A DNA stretch of 9,418 bases from Clostridiales bacterium (GTDB lineage Bacteria; Bacillota; Clostridia; Tissierellales; Dethiosulfatibacteraceae): NCBI GenBank assembly GCA_003446975.1, contig DMAP01000004.1, forward strand, positions 1 through 9,418, written 5' to 3'. Of this stretch, positions 1 through 7,590 are shown piece by piece. The position numbers and the translations under genes are program-made. The first letter of the stretch is position 1. The number at the start of each line of letters is the position of its first letter. The notes beneath the pieces are model-generated. The model saw nothing but the letters and a program-made list of their open reading frames with translations. It did not search any database and had not been told where the DNA came from.

Positions 1-481
1 AATATCTATCCTTGAACTTATCGATTAAATCAAGATGGCCTAGGACGTCAAAATTATCAAAAGATTTTATGTTTTCCAGGATTTCCGAGTAATATTCCTC
101 ATAGATACTCAGAGTATGTTTTTCTGAATAAAATTTTTCATTGCTCAGGTAAACATCTCCAACTTTATGTGTTGACATAATGATCATATCCAGCGGATCT
201 TCGTTTATCAATTCGTTAAATCTGGCAAATTGACTTTTATCACAGCCTAACTCCAAGGCTGACAGCACCTCGATTTCCGGGAGTTTCTTATTAACCCTTT
301 GGATTTCTTTTTTGTATTCATTCAGATCAAATGTCATGTCATGACCAGTTATCTCACTTAACTCGAAATGATCGGCAATATAAATCAGTTTGATTTTGCG
401 TTTAATTGCTTCTGTCGCCATTCTCTCTATACTAAATTTGCAGTCAGCGGAATATATAGAGTGAACATGAAAGTCATACAT
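1..481 (-). CDS. PHP-domain phosphoesterase, HisJ histidinol-phosphatase type (partial, C-terminus off the window)
   Basis: Reverse-strand reading from 481 gives 160 residues without a stop before the window edge. The start MYDFHVHSIYSAD carries the PHP HxH motif (H5, H7). Further metal-ligand segments of the family follow in order: ADH at 36-38, ALELG with E77, STH with H105, and LGHLDLI with H149 and D151. In HisJ-like enzymes these residues bind a trinuclear metal site and hydrolyse histidinol phosphate in histidine synthesis, in the cytoplasm. Family members are usually about 260-280 residues, so roughly 40% is missing here. The ATG at 481 is supported by AGGAG at 489-493 with 7-base spacing. 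No his genes are visible nearby, and many PHP paralogues act on other phosphoesters, so the family call is firm but the substrate is not. Expression probably depends on the promoter or RNA just upstream. Confidence 0.85.
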   Translation of the reverse strand, partial: MYDFHVHSIYSADCKFSIERMATEAIKRKIKLIYIADHFELSEITGHDMTFDLNEYKKEIQRVNKKLPEIEVLSALELGCDKSQFARFNELINEDPLDMIIMSTHKVGDVYLSNEKFYSEKHTLSIYEEYYSEILENIKSFDNFDVLGHLDLIDKFKDRY

Positions 482-501
482 AGTCTATCTCCTAACTAAT
501 T

Positions 502-679
502 AAAACCCGCTTTGCCGAGGTCCAAGTAATTCATCCCCGCTCAAAAGCAGGTGGGTGTCTTGTCATGCATCTCTGATATCCTGACTAGCAGGTTCGTCAT
601 CCTTGCACAAACGCAGACTCCCGTATAAATCATGTCGGTTGAATTAAATGGCTCCTCGCACATCGCAGGCTATTCTCTT
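502..679 (-). ncRNA. ssrS: putative 6S RNA
   Basis: A structured RNA of about 178 nt fills the gap between addA and the PHP gene. Its start is inferred as an A seven bases past the -10 box, and its end is the U-run at 502-505. Pairing seen by eye gives a closing rod: CCUGC 669-665 with GCGGG 510-506, CGAGG 658-654 with CCUCG 520-516, and UAAUUC 646-641 with GAAUUA 532-527. An open region (about 640-623) follows. An inner stem pairs GGGAGUCU 622-615 with AGACACCC 560-553, with one A/A mismatch. A hairpin CCUGCU-UUUG-AGCGGG (551-536) sits in the 3' side of the bubble. Rod, bubble, 3'-side hairpin and length are those of 6S RNA, which binds the housekeeping RNA polymerase as a promoter mimic. 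The bubble segment CCGACAUGAUUUAUAC resembles E. coli CCGAUAUUUCAUACC (recalled from memory). A cis-acting leader of the PHP gene is the main alternative. The identity is inferred, not searched. Confidence 0.72.
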
Positions 680-685
680 AATCCT

Positions 686-714
686 ATTATAATCTAATTT
701 TATCGAATTATCAA
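686..714 (-). promoter_or_regulatory. sigma-A type promoter for the putative 6S RNA
   Basis: Read on the minus strand, the -35 box is TTGATA (714-709) and the -10 box is a perfect TATAAT (691-686). The spacer is the ideal 17 bases. The -35 differs from TTGACA at one position. Transcription would start near 679. It lies only 11 bases beyond the addA stop codon, points away from addA and towards the PHP gene, and needs no activator judging by its consensus quality. That fits a strong, independent small-RNA promoter. Confidence 0.82.
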
Positions 715-725
715 ATTAACAATTC

Positions 726-3700
726 TTACAGGTCTATTATGATGGCCTTTGATATGTTCAGAAGATACAAGCAAGACTCCTTGACCCTCTTACCGGTCAA
801 CTCAGAAAGCGCCTCCCTATAGGTGCGAATCTGTGTCCCATATCTTTCAATCAACTCGTTAGTCCTTTCTTCATTGGTTCTATCCGTTTTATAATCAATC
901 AATACAATCTCATCACCTTCATAGAAGTAGCAGTCAATAATTCCTTGAACATAAACAAATTCGTTGGAATCCAGATAATCTGCGTCAAGAATTGAACCAA
1001 CGGTTTTTTTCACTATAAACGGTTGCTCTCTTTTTATCATATTGGATTTCAGCATTCTGCGCCCTAGTTCTGAGCAATAGAAATCAAATATCCTGTCTAC
1101 CTCTACAACTCTTGATTCCTCCTCAGTCAGCTGATTTTTTCTAACCATTTCATCTATAAATTCCAAAATATAATCCATTGTGATATGATCTCTGAGTTTT
1201 ATTAATTGAAGAACTGTATGGGTTATCGTGCCTATCTCCGCAGGAGTGAATCCACCTACTTTGCTTCTGAATAGCGGAACTTCCTTCAGAAGCGGGACTC
1301 TATATCTAAAATCATTTTGATTCTTCGAGGTTATGTTTTTAATGTCGGTTACGGTTATCTTACCAGGCAAAGAATGGTTCACCTGGTGTCTGTACTCCCA
1401 TTTGAAACGGTTGTCAAAATTAACAAATGAAGACTCATCAATAGCTGTACGCTCCAGCTCCTTTTGTACTGCTATAAAATCCAATGATGCTCTTTTTCCT
1501 CCCAAGTTCTCCAACTCCATGATATTTATGGTTTTAATGTCATATTTGTCGGGATAATTGTTCAAAAGTACAAGTCCTAACCAATCAAGATAGTTTCTCT
1601 TGGATATGATATGGTAATAATCACAGGACTCTTCTTTGCACTTCTGAACCCATTTATCAAAATTGTTCACAGTTCCAACCAGAATCAGTTTGTCTATCGC
1701 CCTAGTCAATGCCACATATAGCACCCTCATTTCCTCTGATATGCTTTCTTTACTCATCTGGATTTTGGACGCATACCTGGGCAATGTTTCGCGAAACAAA
1801 CGTCTATTCGTGTCGATAAATTTAGGTGCCACCAGACATTTCTTACTGATGATAATCTGGTCATTCAGATCTGTCATGTTGAATCTCTTGCTTAAACCAG
1901 CACATATGACTACGGGAAATTCAAGTCCCTTGCTCTTATGAATTGTCATCAACCTCACAACATTGTCATTCTCACCAAGCAATTTTGCAGATGACATGTC
2001 TCCGAATGATTGTCCGACTTTCTCCAGGTAGGCAATAAAATCATGGATACCGGTGTTGCCTTCCGCTTCAAAAAAGCCAGCACGATCAGCAAGCAATCGA
2101 AGATTTCCCTGCCTGATTCTACCGTTAGGAAGCATCCCATAAAAATAGTATAAATCCGTTTCCATGAGGATTTCCCATATGAGCGATCCCAACTTCGTGT
2201 GTCTACTTCTCCATTTCCAATTATTGAGTTTATCTATAAAACCTTTGATTTTTTTACCAAGATCATCATCGCTTAGATTGCTGTAATAATGAATCGCCTC
2301 ATGGTAATCATTTCTTGGATAGGCTAACCGTATTCTGATCAGTTCATCAATATTGAATCCACCAATATGGGATTTCATAACGCTCAGAAGCGGTATATCC
2401 TGCTTTGAATTATCCAACAGACGTAACAGATTAATCATAACCTTGATTTCCATAGTCTCAAAATAATTGTTGGAAAGATCAGAATAGAAGGGAATTTCAT
2501 TGTCATAAAAAACCTCTTCAAATACGCTAGACCATCTGACTGCAGATCGCAACAAGATAACAATATCTTTGTAATCCACTTCTGAAGATTCATCTCCAAC
2601 CAACGCCTTAATTCTGCCTACTATGAAATTGGCCTCCAACTGGTTTGTCTTCATTTCCTGAAGCTCGTCATCCATCTCATCAACAGGCCTTTTCTCTAGA
2701 ACATTTATTTCAACGCTATCTTTTTTATGATCAAATACACCACCACTCAACAAAAATGAGTCCGTATCATAATCAATTTCTCCACAGGCCTCACTCATGA
2801 TGTTCTGAAAAACATCATTGATAAATTCTAGGATTCCTGGTCTGCTTCTAAAATTTCTGTTCAGAAGCACCAGCTGATTGTTGTCGGTGTTATTCTCTGC
2901 TTTGTACCGATTGTACTTATCGATGAATAGTGTGGGATCAGCCTGTCTGAACCGATAGATACTCTGTTTGACATCTCCAACCATAAAAACATTGTTGCTG
3001 CTTTTGATTCTATTGATAATCGCTTCTTGTACACCATTGCTATCCTGATACTCATCAACATAGATATATTTGAATCTGTTGATGTAATAATTAGCTGCCT
3101 CTTCATGTTTTAGGACTCGCAAAGTCAAATGCTCTGCGTCATTGAAATCCAGGCATTTCTTAGAAAGCTTCTTTTTATGGAATTCCAAGCTGACTTCCTT
3201 GATGATTTGAGATAACACATGCATGACTGGGTGCATCTTATTGATTTCTTCTGACAGTTGAAAGAAACTCTTTTGAGGAATGATACCGACCGTCTTATCT
3301 AAAACGTCTTTGTAGTGTTGCCTCTTTGATTTGATATCATCAATCAGCTCAACACCATAAGTCTCTCTTGTTTTGGCATTTACCGATTTCAATCGCGCAT
3401 GCTTTAGACATGATAGATTGTTCCGGAACATTTCAAAGTCATTTCCCAGGTCGGCTTTAAGTCTAGTTATATTCTCGTAGTCAGAGGCAAGCGCTTCCCA
3501 ATATGGCATATCCCGCGGACAAATCCCAATAGTGGATTGAATCGTCCGATATGCAAAATCGATATATTCTCTCACCTCTTTCTTAATGATATCCATCCAT
3601 ATGGTATCCCCGATTTGCTTTTCTTCTGTTTTAAGGGGAGCAATCGCATCGTCAAACCAGGTGAATGGATCCGGATAACTCATAAGCATCTTATAGGTCT

Positions 3701-4232
3701 TGTAGATAAGGTCAGTAACAGATGAATCCCCTCTTGTTTCTGTGTAAGAATCAACAAATCTCATGAAATCAGGATCCTTTTTTTCGTAATGTCTCTCCAA
3801 TACCTCGACAATTATTTCATTGAGCATAATATTGGAATCGTTGGTATCCATGACTCTAAATCCAGGATCGATATCAATCAGATAGAAATATTTTCTTAAT
3901 ACATTGAAGCAGAAGGAGTGTATTGTCGATATATGACTTTTATGAATTAGATGCATCTGTTTTCTTAAAAAGGTATAGTGACTGTCTCGATTATAAAGAG
4001 CCTCACTTATTTTAGCCTGAATCTTTTCCTTCATACTGCCCGCAGCTGCGTTGGTAAAAGTAACCACCAGCAATCTGTCGAGATTGACTTTCTCATTTAT
4101 GACCGTTTCTATTATCCTCTCAACTAAAACCGCTGTCTTACCTGATCCTGCCGCCGCGGAAACCAATAGGTTTTTTCCTCTGCTGTCTATGGCTGTTTTT
4201 TGTTCATCGGTCCATTTCATTGGTTTTTCCAT
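726..4232 (-). CDS. addA: ATP-dependent helicase/nuclease subunit A (AddA)
   Basis: AddA is the motor and one of the two nucleases of the AddAB complex. The complex unwinds and degrades DNA from double-strand breaks until Chi regulation, then leaves a 3' tail for RecA. The 1168 residues show UvrD/RecB-type superfamily 1 helicase motifs in order: Q11, Walker A AAAGSGKT 26-33, Ia around 56-71, II VDEYQDSN 392-399, III VGDVKQSIYRFR 418-429, IV NRNFRSR 438-444, V RLMTIHKSKGLEF 760-772, and VI EEMRVLYVALTRA 833-845. A C-terminal RecB-family nuclease domain follows, with H1005, D1100, D1113-K1115 (DYKTD) and Q1134xxxY1138. All catalytic residues are present, so it should be active. Length is close to B. 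subtilis AddA (about 1230). It overlaps the end of addB. The in-frame ATG at 4220 (MKWTDEQ) is the likelier true start, because the ATG at 4232 directly abuts the ribosome binding site. Confidence 0.97.
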   Translation of the reverse strand: MEKPMKWTDEQKTAIDSRGKNLLVSAAAGSGKTAVLVERIIETVINEKVNLDRLLVVTFTNAAAGSMKEKIQAKISEALYNRDSHYTFLRKQMHLIHKSHISTIHSFCFNVLRKYFYLIDIDPGFRVMDTNDSNIMLNEIIVEVLERHYEKKDPDFMRFVDSYTETRGDSSVTDLIYKTYKMLMSYPDPFTWFDDAIAPLKTEEKQIGDTIWMDIIKKEVREYIDFAYRTIQSTIGICPRDMPYWEALASDYENITRLKADLGNDFEMFRNNLSCLKHARLKSVNAKTRETYGVELIDDIKSKRQHYKDVLDKTVGIIPQKSFFQLSEEINKMHPVMHVLSQIIKEVSLEFHKKKLSKKCLDFNDAEHLTLRVLKHEEAANYYINRFKYIYVDEYQDSNGVQEAIINRIKSSNNVFMVGDVKQSIYRFRQADPTLFIDKYNRYKAENNTDNNQLVLLNRNFRSRPGILEFINDVFQNIMSEACGEIDYDTDSFLLSGGVFDHKKDSVEINVLEKRPVDEMDDELQEMKTNQLEANFIVGRIKALVGDESSEVDYKDIVILLRSAVRWSSVFEEVFYDNEIPFYSDLSNNYFETMEIKVMINLLRLLDNSKQDIPLLSVMKSHIGGFNIDELIRIRLAYPRNDYHEAIHYYSNLSDDDLGKKIKGFIDKLNNWKWRSRHTKLGSLIWEILMETDLYYFYGMLPNGRIRQGNLRLLADRAGFFEAEGNTGIHDFIAYLEKVGQSFGDMSSAKLLGENDNVVRLMTIHKSKGLEFPVVICAGLSKRFNMTDLNDQIIISKKCLVAPKFIDTNRRLFRETLPRYASKIQMSKESISEEMRVLYVALTRAIDKLILVGTVNNFDKWVQKCKEESCDYYHIISKRNYLDWLGLVLLNNYPDKYDIKTINIMELENLGGKRASLDFIAVQKELERTAIDESSFVNFDNRFKWEYRHQVNHSLPGKITVTDIKNITSKNQNDFRYRVPLLKEVPLFRSKVGGFTPAEIGTITHTVLQLIKLRDHITMDYILEFIDEMVRKNQLTEEESRVVEVDRIFDFYCSELGRRMLKSNMIKREQPFIVKKTVGSILDADYLDSNEFVYVQGIIDCYFYEGDEIVLIDYKTDRTNEERTNELIERYGTQIRTYREALSELTGKRVKESCLYLLNISKAIIIDL

Positions 4233-7200
4233 CCCCCTTCTTCAAGGAATCAATAATATCTTTCTCGCTTTTGGGGTTGATGCGTCTATATTGATTGCTA
4301 GGCAAAGCTTGGTCAAATTGACAAATAGCCAAGTAATCGCAATAGGTACATGGTTTTTTACCCTTATACTGATATGGATTTATATCAATTCTGCCTGATA
4401 AGATCCCCTGCGCAGTGTCTCTCACGATATCTTCTATTGCTGCAATTATGGACTCCAAATGTGATTTGCCAAGAGTTCTGGAGCTGCTGCTTAATCCTTC
4501 GTCTTGCTTCAGCTTGATTGAATCAAGAATTTTTGAAGATTCTCCAGCCATCAGATCTGTATCCATACTCTTAATGATGTCCAAATCATCTATCACATAT
4601 CCCTGTAGAGAAAATTTTTTAAATATTTCTTCTTGAATATCATGCTCGTCAACTTTATCTCCATCTATGAGTGGATCACTGACTTGAAAATAAAACATTC
4701 CCCCAAAGGCGAGATTTTCCGTCAAGGTATTTTGATTGTGCTCCAATACAGCATCCAAGTATATGAATAATTGCAATCCAATGCCGTTTAGCACCTCATT
4801 CAGATCAACCGTCCTTCCGGATGATTTGTAGTCAAGAACTGTCACATAATTAGAGTCACCTGAGCTATACAGGTCTATCCGGTCTATCCTTCCGTTAACG
4901 ATAGCCCATTCGTTTTCACCGATTTCTATCTGAATTGGTTTCAATGTTGCGTTCTCCAACCCAAACCCCGCTTCTATCAAGACTGGCCGGAACTTACTCT
5001 TTTGCAATTGTTTTATTAGATAAGTAGCTGAAATCTCTGCTGTCTTTTGAATTTTATCTTTGATATATTGGTTCCTGCTATTATCATTCAAAATGTCATT
5101 TTGGGTTTCAATCTCATTAACAGCCTGTCGAGCGATTTCTTTTATCTCTTGACTGATAACGCATTCGTTCTCAAACAAGAAGCCTTCGTTATTGATTACG
5201 TTGTCTGTAACCATTTCCATCGTCTTATGGTATATGCCGCCTATATCTTTATAGTCTATTTTGTACTCCTGCCTAAGTCTTGGGCGAAGTCCCCGATCAG
5301 CAAAGTATTTGAAGCGACAACTATTGTAGCTCTCTATAGCCTGTGACGACAGACTCAATGGTCGATCGTACAAATGACTGATTAGTGATTTGTCATTTAT
5401 TTCCGCTTTATTGTCATATAGCATACCTTGACTGACCAATTGATAATGATCAGGCTCATTTTCTCTCAACCAGAGATAAAACTGTATATCAACCTCAGAG
5501 ATACGTTTTTCTTCTGACAATCGCAATCTGATCATATCTGTCAAATAATTGATAGATGGCTTCACCGCTTGTGCCAAGAGATTTTTTTCCACAACCCCAC
5601 CGGCAACTCTAATTTTCGGGAATAATTGCTTGATTCTAGTGATATAAGTGGATGGTCTTTGTGACTTTCCCTCAATATCACTCAAGGAGTAGGAGAAAAA
5701 TATCTTTTCGGTATATTGATTGAGTAGTTTGTTAAAGGTATTTCTTTCAAGTTCAACATGGTATTCATCCAAATGAATTTTAGCGCCCAGGGCATTCAAG
5801 GCGTTTCTTTCATCATCATATAATATGCCCCTTTCGATATTGGATGATGGTATCATTCCTTCGTTCATGCCAGCTACATAGATGTTCTTGACACGATTGA
5901 CCGATACCTTTCCAAGTGTTCCTATTATCACACTATCTTCAGATGGCGGAATAATACTGAGTCGAAACTCTTCAAATCCTGTTTTCAAAAGGGTTTTGAG
6001 TTCTTCAGCGTCAATATCAGCATCTTGTGATATGTTGGCAACTTGTTCAAATACAGTCATGACAGCATTCCATACCTGTGCATTTTCATAGGCTTTTTCA
6101 TACATATTGTTTGCTTTCAAATCTTGTGTGATCTCTTTGGTTTTCTGATAGACATCCATGTCTTCAAGGAGGGTTGTCAGTGTCTTTATTTTACTAACAA
6201 CACTGCTCTTTTTCTTTAGATCCTCAAGCATGCGCAAGATTCCTGAAAAATCCTGTCTAAGCTTTTCCATCCCATTGGTGCGGTTGTCATTGTATTTAAA
6301 CTCCTTTTTCCATTTGTATCCATATACACCATGTTTGATGGCATAATTTTCCAACTCTTCAATCTCTGTTCTGCTCAAATCTGTGTATCCGCATTTCAAA
6401 AACTTGAAGATATCTTTAGATTGCTGATTATAGAGGGAAATATCCATCATTGACAATATCGACATAACCAGTGGATGGGACATCATATCGCGTTTCATGT
6501 CAAAAAAATACGGTATCTCATATATTGAAAATACCTTTTCTATCGTTTTTTTATAGACTTCCTCATTGCCTACAATAATAGCCAGATCTCGCCATCTGCA
6601 ACCATTGTCTCTGACTTCACAGATTATTCTATCAGCAATTTCTACGATTTCGTCATGGGGGTTCAAGGCATAAAACAAATCTATGTGATTCGGATTGCCT
6701 GGAAAAATCTCAATTGCGTTGGCAAAGAAATGTTGACTTAAGTGATCAGCATCAATAGCCAAACATGACACTTCCCCACATTCAACTACGTTGATATGCT
6801 TGCCGATATTATCGGCCATGTCTTTTATTCTCTTAATGTTGGTCCTAGCAATGCTATACACATCCTGGGAATCGTAAAAATCATCATTGGAATTGTTTAA
6901 TGCTATATAAATATTCTCGCTAACAATCGCTATCTGTTTAATCAATTCCAGTTCGCCTTCATTGAAATCCAAAAATTCATCTATGAAAAACGTAGCACTT
7001 CTTGCCAAGAGCGAGTCCGAAATTTTGTTTGAGCAAAGCTTAATCAAATCAAGGTCATCCAGATAGGTATTGTCCATATACTCGTTCAGACCCCTGTAAA
7101 TCAGTTCAATGTCTATTAACTTTCCCCTGAAGCTATCCTCTTCATTGAGTGTGTTTTTGACAGAAGACAAAAAGTCAGCTGACACATTGCATGTTTTAAA

Positions 7201-7581
7201 CTCATTGATCAGGTTGTTTATCTCTTTAAGGACACCTTGTTGACTTGAGTGATTTTTGAATAGAACAAGCTTATCCCGGTTTTCATGAATGATTTTCCGA
7301 ATCAGCATCATTTTGCCATAATCATTTATGCTCTCTGTCTTTAATCCTCCTGTTTCTTCAAGCACAACATAGGCCAATCTATTGAATGATAACACTTGAA
7401 CATTTAAAATACCTTGGTTATCCAAGTGATTAATGAGTTCCTTTTCTTTTTGAAATGTCATCTGGTCAGGTACGATCAATATACATTCTCGTCTTATGTC
7501 TTTTGCATAATCTTTGATTTTATCAAAGACATAACGGGTCTTTCCGGAATTATGCCCCCCTGTTATCAATTCAAAGCTCAT
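4204..7581 (-). CDS. addB: ATP-dependent helicase/nuclease subunit B (AddB)
   Basis: AddB is the partner of AddA: an inactivated helicase-like scaffold involved in Chi recognition, plus a second nuclease. Of 1125 residues, the N-terminus has a Walker A box (GGHNSGKT, 8-15), while the canonical SF1 motor motifs are not evident, as is normal for AddB. The C-terminal nuclease shows GGIYH with H785, GRIDRID with D900, and LDYKS with D917 and K919. C755 together with C1078, C1081 and C1087 (CxxCx5C) reproduces the four-cysteine 4Fe-4S staple of the B. subtilis protein, which stabilises the nuclease domain on DNA ends. Length is near the usual 1150-1170. The start ATG has AGGGGG six bases upstream in the 9-base gap after the YhaM-like gene. 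The end overlaps addA, implying coupled synthesis of the two subunits. Confidence 0.96.
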   Translation of the reverse strand: MSFELITGGHNSGKTRYVFDKIKDYAKDIRRECILIVPDQMTFQKEKELINHLDNQGILNVQVLSFNRLAYVVLEETGGLKTESINDYGKMMLIRKIIHENRDKLVLFKNHSSQQGVLKEINNLINEFKTCNVSADFLSSVKNTLNEEDSFRGKLIDIELIYRGLNEYMDNTYLDDLDLIKLCSNKISDSLLARSATFFIDEFLDFNEGELELIKQIAIVSENIYIALNNSNDDFYDSQDVYSIARTNIKRIKDMADNIGKHINVVECGEVSCLAIDADHLSQHFFANAIEIFPGNPNHIDLFYALNPHDEIVEIADRIICEVRDNGCRWRDLAIIVGNEEVYKKTIEKVFSIYEIPYFFDMKRDMMSHPLVMSILSMMDISLYNQQSKDIFKFLKCGYTDLSRTEIEELENYAIKHGVYGYKWKKEFKYNDNRTNGMEKLRQDFSGILRMLEDLKKKSSVVSKIKTLTTLLEDMDVYQKTKEITQDLKANNMYEKAYENAQVWNAVMTVFEQVANISQDADIDAEELKTLLKTGFEEFRLSIIPPSEDSVIIGTLGKVSVNRVKNIYVAGMNEGMIPSSNIERGILYDDERNALNALGAKIHLDEYHVELERNTFNKLLNQYTEKIFFSYSLSDIEGKSQRPSTYITRIKQLFPKIRVAGGVVEKNLLAQAVKPSINYLTDMIRLRLSEEKRISEVDIQFYLWLRENEPDHYQLVSQGMLYDNKAEINDKSLISHLYDRPLSLSSQAIESYNSCRFKYFADRGLRPRLRQEYKIDYKDIGGIYHKTMEMVTDNVINNEGFLFENECVISQEIKEIARQAVNEIETQNDILNDNSRNQYIKDKIQKTAEISATYLIKQLQKSKFRPVLIEAGFGLENATLKPIQIEIGENEWAIVNGRIDRIDLYSSGDSNYVTVLDYKSSGRTVDLNEVLNGIGLQLFIYLDAVLEHNQNTLTENLAFGGMFYFQVSDPLIDGDKVDEHDIQEEIFKKFSLQGYVIDDLDIIKSMDTDLMAGESSKILDSIKLKQDEGLSSSSRTLGKSHLESIIAAIEDIVRDTAQGILSGRIDINPYQYKGKKPCTYCDYLAICQFDQALPSNQYRRINPKSEKDIIDSLKKGDGKTNEMDR
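4233..4239 (-). promoter_or_regulatory. addA ribosome binding site, which bears on the start choice
   Basis: The minus strand reads AAGGGGG here, a one-mismatch version of AAGGAGG, inside the last codons of addB. It touches the upstream ATG (4232) with zero spacing, which is too close for a ribosome to use. It stands 12 bases before the next in-frame ATG (4220), long but workable. AddA proteins typically begin with a short M-x-KWT-type sequence, which also favours 4220. Confidence 0.5.
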
Positions 7582-7590
7582 TCTAACCCC

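Noticed and set aside
502..510. A classical intrinsic terminator at the end of the putative 6S RNA
   Set aside because: GCGGG followed by UUUU looks terminator-like, but the stem's partner is about 160 nt away at the RNA 5' end and the U-run is short. Termination here is possible but not strong enough to list separately.
502..679. Riboswitch or T-box leader for the PHP gene, or SRP RNA
   Set aside because: No T-box GGUGG core or specifier arrangement, no familiar riboswitch core, and no SRP GGAAGCAG-type loop could be found. The rod with a central bubble fits 6S better, though a novel leader is not fully excluded.
1289..2393. Two plus-strand GAAGCGG sites (1289-1295, 2387-2393), identical to the S. 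aureus Chi sequence and containing B. subtilis AGCGG
   Set aside because: Two short matches in 9.4 kb are not shown to be above chance, both lie in the same gene, and the Chi sequence of this organism is unknown. A genome-wide count of skew and over-representation would be needed.
4051..4398. A plus-strand frame of 115 codons with membrane-like segments spanning the addB/addA junction
   Set aside because: It is antisense to the Walker A region of addA and the C-terminus of addB. Its hydrophobicity comes from complementing those codons, and nothing supports expression.
5047..5346. A plus-strand reading frame of 99 codons with hydrophobic stretches
   Set aside because: It lies wholly inside addB, antisense to its nuclease domain where family motifs are intact. 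It has no recognisable domain, and such frames are common opposite AT-rich genes.
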